Shown: positions 1 through 8,767 of the stretch, in pieces
Position numbering within the stretch: position 1 is the stretch's first letter
Layout: each line of letters begins with the position of its first letter
Assembly (NCBI GenBank): GCA_016219705.1
Contig: JACRKQ010000047.1
Location: 1-33,788, forward strand
From: Candidatus Saganbacteria bacterium
GTDB lineage: Bacteria > Margulisbacteria > WOR-1 > O2-12-FULL-45-9
Length of the DNA stretch: 33,788 nucleotides
Reading direction: 5' to 3'
Translations under genes and position numbers: made by a program
Notes under the pieces: model-generated
Told to the model about the DNA's origin: nothing
What the model saw: only the letters and a program-made list of their open reading frames with translations
Database searches by the model: none

Positions 1-1
1 A

Positions 2-178
2 GTCCAAGCGCCAGTTCCTCCTCATAATGAAGATCCTTCTCCGCTGGAAGCTTCTTTGGCTAGATCAGTGGCTGCTCCGGCCTCGATGGCTAATGGTCAG
101 GGAGCAACGGCTACAGCTTCTGGACAAACGCCGCCAGCTGCCCAATTAATGCAACCTCGAGTTGTTACTGTGGTATAA
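2..178 (+). CDS. C-terminal fragment of a CDS truncated by the window edge (Pro/Ala-rich tail)
   Basis: Open frame from position 2 to TAA at 176-178: VQAPVPPHNEDPSPLEASLARSVAAPASMANGQGATATASGQTPPAAQLMQPRVVTVV*. Low-complexity composition resembles the tail regions of the next gene. Confidence 0.5.
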   Translation, partial: VQAPVPPHNEDPSPLEASLARSVAAPASMANGQGATATASGQTPPAAQLMQPRVVTVV

Positions 179-253
179 TTTTTAGCTTAAAGACATCACT
201 TTTTACGCAAGTTTTATCCCGTTTAACTCGATATATATAGTGTAAGGCCAACT

Positions 254-3200
254 ATGACAAATATCGGTCAAATTGAACAAGTACAAAATATTAGCGAGCA
301 GGAACGCCTGGATGAAATCGCCGGCGTGGTCGCTGCGCCAACTTATCTTGTCTCTGATTCAATTACGGCTCCGGAAATTCCAGAAACCGACGTCGCTGAT
401 ATTTCTGAAGCGCCATCATCTCCGCCGGCAGCGCCCCCCAGATTAGCCCAACCACCCCGACCAGATAACCGACAATATGTTGAAAATTCCGATGAATATG
501 ACACCGCCGTCAACGGCCGCCGCCCCGCCGGGCCGCCGCGGCGAACCGAGAGGACTGGTCAATCTTCCCAAAATCAAGCGCTTGATGCGATTCATGATCT
601 TGAATCTGACGTTAATGATGATGTCCTAGGTTTTGATGACAGAAGGTATATGCGTCAAAACAGTCAGGGATATTGGGAGCCGGATGTGGATGCGCTTTTC
701 CAATGGCAGCAAAGATTAATAATGCGGGCCAATATGCTCTCGGCTCTTTTGATTGCTATCTCCACTCGCAGTGAAAGCCGGCAATTGGTCGAAGAGGCCT
801 TTAATGGTGAACCGATTAAACAGGATAACAGCAAAAATTCACCCAAGCAGGCTTATAGCCGCAAAATTGCTTTCTTGATGAAAATGGTCCGCATAGCGAT
901 GGGTAAAATTTTTGAACAGGTCAACACTAGGAATAAAACTATTTATGATCGGCGTATTGAAGAAGCGAAAAAAAGAGGCGATGGTTTCTGGGCCAATGTC
1001 GAAAATTTATTTACTGGCAATGGAGCCCAAGAAGAGGTGGAGCGAAGGCAGTATTATGCTACCAGGGATTATCTCCAAACTACCCAAAATATTTTAGCCG
1101 CCATGCAGCGGATGATCAGCCAGCTTACCAGTTGGTTAGCGAGTACCGCGGGATCCGACGATCTGTCGACGGCAACCACTATCGCCCAATTAAACCAATT
1201 TAGTCAACAAATTACCCAATTAAACCAAAAGGTTGACGATCGCCTAAGACGGGCTAATCAGATGTTGGAAAATGGCGAGAGCGGGTATGGCAATACAGCA
1301 CAATACCAGGAAAATGTTAATATCGAAGAGATAATTAACCGTTACCGTGGTTCCATGAATGCCGCGCAGAATGCCCAACGGGCGCAACTCTCTTTACAGC
1401 TTTTCCGCAAAGACCTCATCAACACTGTCCGCCAGGAAATGACCGGCCTCTCTGGTATCAGCAGCAACGCAGAAATTTTGATGAGCGCGACTGAATCGAC
1501 CATGGGGCTGGCGATGTCTGTCTTTGACATGACAGCTTCCCAAATGATGCTTAAGGTCCAATTGCATAACACCGCCGTCAGACTCCTCTCCAGCATCCAA
1601 CAATTAAATGAAGCCCGACCATTCCGGATACTTTCCTTAGTCTTCTCTTTCGTTGTTTTAGTGGCGTCAATTGCAGCCACGATTGTTACCTTTGGCGCCG
1701 GTTCCCCGCTTCTTGCCATGACCATTGTCGCCGGGGCTGGCCTTATTAAAGCCGGACTGGATGCCGCAGCGGCCGCTGTGGCCAATAATATCCAGGAATA
1801 TCATGCGCATCGCCCTGAATATACTTCGTCAATACGCCGGGCGGAGAGGACAGGCAATAATGTTTTAGACGCGTTAAATGATATTGATTCTAACCAGGAA
1901 AATAACCTGGCTGATTCAACTAATGTCGATCATTTTTTAGGTCAGACAACAGATAAGTTTTATTATTTTGACAGTATCCGCTTTGCCGCTTATGAAGCCA
2001 GACAAAAAATACTGGATAATATAACCCGTTCAATTTTTAGTCTCACTAAAGGCGCCCGCGATCTGAAACGGCTGGTCCGCGCCGCAATGACGGGCCGCTC
2101 AACCACTGATTCCGGGGAATCACTCCTCCAGAACGCGGTGGAGAATATCATGCTCCAGCGCCAAACGATACTTTCGGCCATTAAATTTCAGATCAATGAA
2201 GTGATGACGGCGCTAAATATTCAGCGCCAGCGCAATTTGCGGGGGGATCAAGCCTGGGATAATTTTTGGGCGAATTTAGGCGGCACGGCTGGCGGCGCCA
2301 TATTAGGCGGTATTTTAGGCGGCGCGCCGGGAGCGATCATCGGAGCCGCTTTGGGCAGCAGCTTCGCCTCCACTGTTTATCAATTGATTGAAATTTACAG
2401 TAACCATTATTTTGATATGGATATCGGCCAAACTGCCCAGCGAAATTTACAACAGATGATCCAGCGCAGAAGTCAACAATCAGTAGAAGATCGGTTGGAT
2501 CAGGCGGAAGCTGAAGCTTACCAGCAATTATTGAATGAGGGGATGGCGGCGACAGGCGATGGTTACTGGGGGCTCAACAGCGGCGTGGTCTCTGCCGTTT
2601 ACAGCCGCTTAAGCGCCATTTATGCCATTAAAGAAGCATTGGCAAAAATTCGGGCGCTCTCCTCGGAACTGCGGGCCATTGTTGCGCAGGAACTATCAGG
2701 TCTTATGTTATCTCGTTCGGGTGAATTGTCCCAGGCAGTTATCTCGGCTGATTTTCGCCAGGCGATGAATCTGGCCGGCAGTATTACTCGTTTGCTTTCC
2801 CAACGCATCCAAATAAAGAATCGCGCTAATGATGCGGAAAAACAACGCGTTATTGCTGTTGTAACCTCTATAATTAATACCGTTTTATTTGTCGCCAGTT
2901 TTGTCTCGATGGGCTTGGGGACAGCCTTCGGCAGCGCTTTATTAAAGAATCTACCTAATATAGGCGCCGGGGCGATGAATTTAGTGAATACCGCCACTTC
3001 TTTTATCCGCAATCTTTGGCGTTTGATCCATAATGATCTGGGACATTATGGAAATTATAATGTTAAGACAACGGTGGATAAGACCGGCCAGGTCAATCGC
3101 CATTCACAATCTGTTGATGATCAGTTAGACCAGATGAAATATGAATTGATGCTTGAGATGAACCAAAATTTGCTCACCGAGTTGGGGACCGGTTTTTATA

Positions 3201-5119
3201 CTGTTTCAGCAGGAACAGTTAATATCTCTACCCAAATGAAACGTGTTTTCAATATGAGGGAAGCGCTGGCGCTGGCGCGTTCGATTGCTTCCGCTCTGCG
3301 TGATGGAGTTCGGGCGATGATGACCGGTAAGCGTATTGGCGAGGTTACATACGGCAAAGAATCAATCGAGAATTATGAGCAAATTGCGGAAAATATCCTT
3401 GACGCGCTTAAGACCGGACTGCAAAATATCGCCGAGAGGCAGACCCAGCAATCAGCCCTGGTACGGCAGACTATTTTATCAGCGCTCCAGACCTTATTAA
3501 GCGTGGCCTCTGTTGCCTTAAGTATCAGTAGTCTGACCAAGAAGGTGGAAATCGCCCGCATGCGCCAAACCGGAGCGAGCACCACAGCAAGGTCTATTAC
3601 TTATACTCAAGCTCCTTCTCAAACGTCGACGTCGACAGTCCAGGCCAATACAGGAACAAATCTTCGCCCGCAAGCCGGGCAGGTTACTGGAACGCCAGCG
3701 ACTTCAACTCCGGCGACTAACAATCAGCCAGCTCAAACCGCTGATCATTCTGCTGACTCATCGACTTCATCATCTCGGACTAAAACGGAGATGCAATTAA
3801 ATGAAGAACTGGCGACTATTTCAAAAATTTCCGCTGGCGTTAAATTGCTTAACATGGTCATAAGTATAGCTGGAATGTTTAGTGAAGGTGTCAACCCTGC
3901 CGATCGCCCGGCCCGTCCATCACCGCAACCAGCGGACAATCGGCCAAATAGCCGGCCGGAAGAGGCAGAAAATTCCTCCACGGCGGGCGAGCGCGGCGAG
4001 ATGTTTAACTCCTTAAGCGAGATGGAAAATGAAGTTTATGATTCAGAATTTATTATGCAGGATATTGAAATTTACGAAGAGCAACACGCCCAAATATTAA
4101 TGCGGCATAACCAGTTGATGGCCAGCTTTATTAGCTTACTGCAAGATATCCCCGATTTTATTATGGCCTTTAATAATCATAAACCAGCGCTGCCATATGT
4201 TAATCCGGATCTACCACAGCAATCAGTTGAAGCCAGAGCGGCCGCCGCCGCAGCCGCCGCCCAGCGTCAAGCTGTGCCGCAAGTTCCCCAAACACCGACG
4301 GTTACACGAAATGAACAGGCGCCGCCAACCTCGCGCGCCCGTACGGAAGCCTTACTGGCGCGAGCAGAACAGATAGAGCGGCGCATACGAGAAACCGTTC
4401 AGCGGACGACATCTCCCCAACCGCCGCAAACGGAAACAACACCTCCGGCGACCGAGGTTAGAGGTATAATTAATAATGCTAATGCGGCGACAGTGGCTCA
4501 TCCACAGCAGCTGCTGGAACAATTACGGATCCAGCAGGTCAGCTTGCGGACGGAACAGACGCAAATTGTCCAACGTCTCCGGACTTTAAATGAAAATTTA
4601 TCCGTGGCGCGAACGCGAGTGCCGGAGTTAAGTTCGCAAATTGATCAGACGCTCCAGCAAATTAGGGAAGATCAGACGACGATCAGTCGGGAGATTGAAC
4701 AATTAAATCATCTGCCTGCGCGTAACCCAGAACAGCAAGCTCGCTTAACGACGTTAAATCAACAGCAGTCGCAATTGCAATTACGCCGCCAGGCGCTGGA
4801 GGCGGGGCAGGGGACTTTAGCCGAACGGGTGACCGAGATTGAAGGTCAAATAGCGGCCCTGCAGCAGCGTAAAACGCAAATTACTTCTGAATTGCGCGAA
4901 ATCAACCAAGCGATCGCCCGTTTGGAAAGATTGGTCCAACAGCCTCCGACAACAGCGGCTGTAGTAACGACTGCCGCTTCCGTAGTCGCCAGTTTACCAA
5001 ACAGATTAAGGCATCAGAGCGACCATGATCGCTGGGATGAACTGCGTCGCGCCGCAGAGGAGCATTCCAGGGAACAGGAATCTGTTGGGTCAATTACCGG
5101 CGGAGGCGTAAGCTGCTAA
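254..5119 (+). CDS. Large (1621 aa) modular protein with degenerate internal repeats, several hydrophobic hairpins, a poly-Ala/Pro/Gln linker and a C-terminal coiled coil; function unknown
   Basis: Uninterrupted ORF. Recurrent pattern GYW/GFY...A..L...RxxMTG/sxS...N..E.I...Q..IL.A...TM. Hydrophobic/Gly-zipper segments (LVFSFVVLVASIAATIVTFGAG; GGTAGGAILGGILGGAPGAIIGAALG; VIAVVTSIINTVLFVASFVSMGLG). C-terminal heptad-like Gln/Arg/Leu region. No obvious Sec signal peptide. Confidence 0.85.
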   Translation: MTNIGQIEQVQNISEQERLDEIAGVVAAPTYLVSDSITAPEIPETDVADISEAPSSPPAAPPRLAQPPRPDNRQYVENSDEYDTAVNGRRPAGPPRRTERTGQSSQNQALDAIHDLESDVNDDVLGFDDRRYMRQNSQGYWEPDVDALFQWQQRLIMRANMLSALLIAISTRSESRQLVEEAFNGEPIKQDNSKNSPKQAYSRKIAFLMKMVRIAMGKIFEQVNTRNKTIYDRRIEEAKKRGDGFWANVENLFTGNGAQEEVERRQYYATRDYLQTTQNILAAMQRMISQLTSWLASTAGSDDLSTATTIAQLNQFSQQITQLNQKVDDRLRRANQMLENGESGYGNTAQYQENVNIEEIINRYRGSMNAAQNAQRAQLSLQLFRKDLINTVRQEMTGLSGISSNAEILMSATESTMGLAMSVFDMTASQMMLKVQLHNTAVRLLSSIQQLNEARPFRILSLVFSFVVLVASIAATIVTFGAGSPLLAMTIVAGAGLIKAGLDAAAAAVANNIQEYHAHRPEYTSSIRRAERTGNNVLDALNDIDSNQENNLADSTNVDHFLGQTTDKFYYFDSIRFAAYEARQKILDNITRSIFSLTKGARDLKRLVRAAMTGRSTTDSGESLLQNAVENIMLQRQTILSAIKFQINEVMTALNIQRQRNLRGDQAWDNFWANLGGTAGGAILGGILGGAPGAIIGAALGSSFASTVYQLIEIYSNHYFDMDIGQTAQRNLQQMIQRRSQQSVEDRLDQAEAEAYQQLLNEGMAATGDGYWGLNSGVVSAVYSRLSAIYAIKEALAKIRALSSELRAIVAQELSGLMLSRSGELSQAVISADFRQAMNLAGSITRLLSQRIQIKNRANDAEKQRVIAVVTSIINTVLFVASFVSMGLGTAFGSALLKNLPNIGAGAMNLVNTATSFIRNLWRLIHNDLGHYGNYNVKTTVDKTGQVNRHSQSVDDQLDQMKYELMLEMNQNLLTELGTGFYTVSAGTVNISTQMKRVFNMREALALARSIASALRDGVRAMMTGKRIGEVTYGKESIENYEQIAENILDALKTGLQNIAERQTQQSALVRQTILSALQTLLSVASVALSISSLTKKVEIARMRQTGASTTARSITYTQAPSQTSTSTVQANTGTNLRPQAGQVTGTPATSTPATNNQPAQTADHSADSSTSSSRTKTEMQLNEELATISKISAGVKLLNMVISIAGMFSEGVNPADRPARPSPQPADNRPNSRPEEAENSSTAGERGEMFNSLSEMENEVYDSEFIMQDIEIYEEQHAQILMRHNQLMASFISLLQDIPDFIMAFNNHKPALPYVNPDLPQQSVEARAAAAAAAAQRQAVPQVPQTPTVTRNEQAPPTSRARTEALLARAEQIERRIRETVQRTTSPQPPQTETTPPATEVRGIINNANAATVAHPQQLLEQLRIQQVSLRTEQTQIVQRLRTLNENLSVARTRVPELSSQIDQTLQQIREDQTTISREIEQLNHLPARNPEQQARLTTLNQQQSQLQLRRQALEAGQGTLAERVTEIEGQIAALQQRKTQITSELREINQAIARLERLVQQPPTTAAVVTTAASVVASLPNRLRHQSDHDRWDELRRAAEEHSREQESVGSITGGGVSC

Positions 5120-5157
5120 AAAAAATGACAAATGACAAATGAAGGAGTTATTATTTA

Positions 5158-5445
5158 ATGAACATTCAAAGTGTAACACCGAACCAAAATATAGAATCGT
5201 TAAATAACAAAACAGTGAAGCCGGCGGCCAATAATTATCAGGGCGCCAGTTTCAGTCAGAGCATTAGCGACGTAGCGCGCCAGGCTAACTTGGGCATCGC
5301 TCAAGGGGCAACGACGAACCAGGCGCGGCTATCACGCCAGAAAGAAGATTTTGACGAACTCTTCAGCTTCTGCGCCGCCGAAGAAGAATTACTCGAAGAA
5401 TCGTTTGAAAAGATTGCCAAATTATTTGACAGCTTGAGAAAATAA
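5158..5445 (+). CDS. Small hypothetical protein (95 aa), probably co-transcribed with the large repeat protein
   Basis: ATG preceded by AAGGAG; short gap after the 1621-aa ORF; acidic/amphipathic C-terminus (EEELLEESFEKIAKLFDSLRK). Confidence 0.6.
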   Translation: MNIQSVTPNQNIESLNNKTVKPAANNYQGASFSQSISDVARQANLGIAQGATTNQARLSRQKEDFDELFSFCAAEEELLEESFEKIAKLFDSLRK

Positions 5446-5510
5446 TCGTCTGCCACCGTAAGTTAACCGCCGCCTGTTTTTTTTTAAAATAACTGCTATC
5501 ATAACGGTCT

Positions 5511-6470
5511 ATGCCCGCTATTTGGCAGGAACTAACAGTCGATAACATTTTTAAAATCGTTGAAGCAGTTTTGCGTGAGCCGTTATCCAATCTTTGCCTG
5601 CGCCGCAACAGCTACATCAATCGCGTCTATGAACTGGAATACCAGAAGAGCCGCGAGCGAATTATTGTGAAATTTTACCGCCCGGGACGCTGGACTTCTG
5701 CCATGATTGAAGAAGAACACGCGTTTTTAAAAGAATTAGCTGGGCGGGAAGCGCCGGTTATTCCGCCGATAAGCCTTGATGATAAGACGCTTTTTTCTGT
5801 TGGAGCGTTTAACTTTGCCCTCTTCCCTAAAAAGGGCGGGCGGGCGATGGACGAGTTTGATCAAGATACCTGGCAGATTCTTGGGCGCTTACTGGCCAAG
5901 ATTCATCAAGTCGGTGAAAAACATGCTGCTTCCGCGCGTTTAACCTGGGAGCCGGCGATAGCCACCAAAAGACATCTGGAAATTATTCAGCAGAGCGATT
6001 ATATTCTCCCCGAGTTTCGTCCAGCCTTTACGCAGGTTGTCGAACTATTCATAAAAAAGTTTTCTCCACAATTTTTGGGACAGAAAAAAATTCTCCTGCA
6101 TGGCGATTGTCACAAAGGGAATCTAATTGTTAGACAGGGTGAGGGGATTTTTATCGTTGATTTTGATGATTTATGTTTGGGACCGGCCGTTCAAGATTTC
6201 TGGATGCTTTTACCGGGGCCGGTAGACAAGTCAGAGAATGAATTAAATTGGTTCCTCGCCGGCTATTCTCTTTTTCATGATTTTGACAAGAAGTCATTAG
6301 CCTTGCTTCCCGCTCTGCGCGGCATGAGGGTAATTCATTATGTTGCCTGGCTGGCGACGCAATGTCACGACCCTGATTTTCATAATCATTTTCCGGAGGC
6401 GGGGAAGCCACGTTATTGGAATGAAATTATTAAAGATTTACAGGAGGTGGTTTATGGATACGAACAGTAA
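5511..6470 (+). CDS. SrkA/YihE-like stress-response kinase (APH/choline-kinase fold)
   Basis: Motifs VKFYRPGRWTSAMIEEEHAFLKEL, LLHGDCHKGNLIV, IVDFDDLCLGPAVQDFWMLLPG typical of the YihE/SrkA subgroup. Confidence 0.8.
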   Translation: MPAIWQELTVDNIFKIVEAVLREPLSNLCLRRNSYINRVYELEYQKSRERIIVKFYRPGRWTSAMIEEEHAFLKELAGREAPVIPPISLDDKTLFSVGAFNFALFPKKGGRAMDEFDQDTWQILGRLLAKIHQVGEKHAASARLTWEPAIATKRHLEIIQQSDYILPEFRPAFTQVVELFIKKFSPQFLGQKKILLHGDCHKGNLIVRQGEGIFIVDFDDLCLGPAVQDFWMLLPGPVDKSENELNWFLAGYSLFHDFDKKSLALLPALRGMRVIHYVAWLATQCHDPDFHNHFPEAGKPRYWNEIIKDLQEVVYGYEQ

Positions 6471-7026
6471 AAAAATTTGGAAGCCGGGGACGATGGTCTA
6501 TCCGGTGCCGGCGGTCATGGTTTCCTGCGGCGATGAACCGGCTAATTACAATATTATTACGATTGCCTGGACGGGGACGATTTGCTCTGAACCGGCGATG
6601 ACCTATGTTTCCATCAGACCGTCACGGCATTCGCATGAGATCATTAAGCGGACGGGAGAATTTGTCATAAACTTAACGACGAAAAAACTGTTGTTTGCCG
6701 TCGATTTCTGCGGTGTTAAATCAGGACGCGACATTAATAAATTCCAAAAAATGAAATTGACGCCGGGGCAAGCGGCTAACGTTACAGCACCCATTATTGT
6801 TGAGAGTCCTCTTAACATTGAGTGTCAGGTGACGGAGATAAAAGCGCTTGGCTCACACGATATGTTTATGGCGAAGGTGGTGGGGGTTCAGGCTGACAGC
6901 AAATATATTAATAAAAATGGGGCCTTTAACCTGGCCAAAACCGATCCTATCTGTTATTCACATGGTAAATATTATAATTTAAGGCGTGAACTCGGTTTTT
7001 ACGGCTATTCAGTAAAGAAGCGCTGA
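6454..7026 (+). CDS. Flavin reductase-like, FMN-binding split-barrel protein
   Basis: GTMVYPVPAVMVSCGDE..NIITIAWTGTICSEPAMTYVSIRPSRHSHEII..TGEFVINL. ATG at 6454 with upstream AGGAGG; the track ORF start at 6340 is an in-frame upstream extension. Confidence 0.8.
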   Translation: MDTNSKKIWKPGTMVYPVPAVMVSCGDEPANYNIITIAWTGTICSEPAMTYVSIRPSRHSHEIIKRTGEFVINLTTKKLLFAVDFCGVKSGRDINKFQKMKLTPGQAANVTAPIIVESPLNIECQVTEIKALGSHDMFMAKVVGVQADSKYINKNGAFNLAKTDPICYSHGKYYNLRRELGFYGYSVKKR

Positions 7027-7059
7027 TTTATTTAATTTTATCTTCGTCTCAAAATTTGC

Positions 7060-7065
7060 TATAAT
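7060..7065 (+). promoter_or_regulatory. Candidate -10 box (TATAAT) for tRNA-Gly
   Basis: GCTATAATC about 12 nt before the tRNA 5' end; no convincing -35. Confidence 0.5.
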
Positions 7066-7077
7066 CTATTAGGTTAT

Positions 7078-7150
7078 GCGGGTGTAGTTCAGTTGGTAGA
7101 ATGTCTGCTTCCCAAGCAGAAGGTCGTGGGTTCGAGCCCCATCACCCGCT
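7078..7150 (+). tRNA. tRNA-Gly (anticodon CCC)
   Basis: Acceptor GCGGGTG/CACCCGC, anticodon stem-loop TCTGC-TTCCCAA-GCAGA, T-loop GGTTCGAGCC. Confidence 0.95.
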
Positions 7151-7255
7151 AGATAACCAATAACCGATAACTGTTATTGAAAAGGCCCTTTTGGTTTTTT
7201 TGTTCCTATTATAAGTTATAAGTTATAAGTTATGAGTTATTGGTTATAAGTTAGT
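7151..7255. repeat. Facing 7-bp tandem repeats (TAACCNA-type, then TTATAAG-type) between tRNA-Gly and tRNA-Cys
   Basis: ATAACCAATAACCGATAACTGTTATTG ... TTATAAG TTATAAG TTATGAG TTATTGG TTATAAG TTAG. Confidence 0.8.
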
Positions 7256-7326
7256 GGTGGCATGGCCGAGTGGTTAGGCAGCGGTCTGCAAAACCGTTTA
7301 CTCCAGTTCAAATCTGGATGCCACCT
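7256..7326 (+). tRNA. tRNA-Cys (anticodon GCA)
   Basis: Acceptor GGTGGCA/TGCCACC, anticodon loop CTGCAAA, D-arm GCCGAGTGGTTAGGC, T-arm CAGTTCAAATCTG. Confidence 0.95.
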
Positions 7327-7330
7327 TCTC

Positions 7331-7362
7331 TAACCTATAACAAATAACCTATAACTGATAAC
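7331..7362. repeat. 7-bp tandem repeats (TAACCTA TAACAAA TAACCTA TAACTGA TAACTGA) after tRNA-Cys
   Basis: Direct reading; complementary to the array preceding tRNA-Cys. Confidence 0.8.
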
Positions 7363-7539
7363 TGAACAATGAAAAATCGATAGCGAGCCAATAATAATTA
7401 ATAGTTGTAGCAGCCTTTGATTTGTGTTTAGAATTAAAATTGATTAATGATATAATGTTATCAGAGATTGAACAGGAAGCCGAAACTCTTTGCAAACAGA
7501 TTAATGGTTTTCGACGCTCTCTCAAGAAAGCTTAAAAAT

Positions 7540-7641
7540 TTATAACTGATAACCTATAACCGATAACTATTAATAAAAAATTATATCGGATTTTTATTAT
7601 TGATTCCATCCGGATTTTCGTTATAGGTTATAGGTTAGTAA
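7540..7641. repeat. 7-bp repeats TATAACTGATAACCTATAACCGATAACT followed by the complementary CGTTATAGGTTATAGGTTAG directly before tRNA-Val
   Basis: Direct reading; inverted arrangement around a roughly 55-nt spacer. Confidence 0.75.
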
Positions 7642-7715
7642 GCGCGCTTAGCTCAGTTGGTTAGAGCACTTGCTTGACAGGCAAGGGGTCAGAGGTTCGA
7701 ATCCTCTAGCGCGCA
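7642..7715 (+). tRNA. tRNA-Val (anticodon GAC)
   Basis: Acceptor GCGCGCT/AGCGCGC, anticodon stem-loop CTTGC-TTGACAG-GCAAG, T-arm AGAGGTTCGAATCCTCT. Confidence 0.95.
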
Positions 7716-7780
7716 TTTTTTTTTATTTATTGGACAGCCTAAAAACTTTATGGTAAGATTTTAACCGGAATTATTTGACG

Positions 7781-8767
7781 ATGAAAAAAAACATAACAAG
7801 TATCTGGCAATTCATTTCCTCCAATGTTTTTGCCGTCAGCATCCTGGGCATCCTGGCCCTTTTTTCTGTGATTGGCACTGTCATTCCGCAGCGAGAAAAC
7901 CCCGACGTTTACGCCAGGTTATACGGGGAAGTCTTTTCACAATTTTTCTATAACCTCGGTTTCTTTGATTTTTTTAATTCTCCGGTCTTTTTAATTATTT
8001 TAAGCCTTCTCGGATTATCGCTCTTTGCCTGCAGTTTTAACCGGTTGGCAACTCTACTTAACGATAAATTGAATTTTTATCACTGGGGCTCCTTTGCCGC
8101 CCATTTGAGCGTCCTGATAATTTATCTCGGCGCGATTTACGGCCAGAACGCCGGGTTTTCCTCTTATGTGCAGATTGAAAAAGGCGAAATATTCTTGGAG
8201 CCGCACGGCGGATTCTCTGTCCGGTTAAATGATTTTAACGCTACTTTTGACCAAAACCAGCGTCCCTTAACCTACACTTCCGATTTGACGGTGATTGATA
8301 ATAATAAAGAAATTCTCAATAAAGTTATTTCGGTCAACAACCCGCTGGTTTATAAGGGAATTAAATTCTATCAGTCGAGTTATGGTTTAAAAGGCGAGTT
8401 AGAAATTTCCGGTCCGGATGGGAAGTCACAGCGCCTGCCGATAACAGTTGGCGGCTGTGCCGTTTATTCTGCTACCGGCCAGATGTTCCATGTTGCCGAA
8501 ATGATTCCTGATTTAAAGATTATTCACAACCTGACGCTGGATAAATATGAACCGACGAGGCCGGTCGTCTTGATCGAAGGTAACGGGTATCTGCTGCAGG
8601 GACAGGTCCGTAAAGCCGGAGCTTACAGCTTAAAATTGCTGGCAGTCAAAGAGTTTACCGGGCTGCAGGTCAAGAGGGATCCGGGAGTGCCGATTGTTTA
8701 TTTCGGCTTTTGCCTTCTGACGGTGGGGACGGCAATCATGTTATTGAAAAGGAATAATAATTCATAA
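7781..8767 (+). CDS. resB: ResB/Ccs1-like cytochrome c biogenesis protein
   Basis: N-terminal TM, LGILALFSVIGTVIPQ, internal TM pair, HWGSFAAHLSVLIIYLGAIYG, VSVNNPLVYKGIKFYQSSYG typical of ResB. ATG at 7781; the track start at 7775 is an in-frame TTG. Confidence 0.9.
   Translation: MKKNITSIWQFISSNVFAVSILGILALFSVIGTVIPQRENPDVYARLYGEVFSQFFYNLGFFDFFNSPVFLIILSLLGLSLFACSFNRLATLLNDKLNFYHWGSFAAHLSVLIIYLGAIYGQNAGFSSYVQIEKGEIFLEPHGGFSVRLNDFNATFDQNQRPLTYTSDLTVIDNNKEILNKVISVNNPLVYKGIKFYQSSYGLKGELEISGPDGKSQRLPITVGGCAVYSATGQMFHVAEMIPDLKIIHNLTLDKYEPTRPVVLIEGNGYLLQGQVRKAGAYSLKLLAVKEFTGLQVKRDPGVPIVYFGFCLLTVGTAIMLLKRNNNS

Noticed and set aside
1342-3012. Antisense ORFs 1342..1785, 1394..1603, 1990..2181 and 2620..3012
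   Set aside because: Opposite a continuous 1621-aa ORF; compositions typical of shadow frames.
7151-7641. CRISPR array
   Set aside because: Repeat units are 7 bp with no unique spacers; they are tandem microrepeats around tRNAs.
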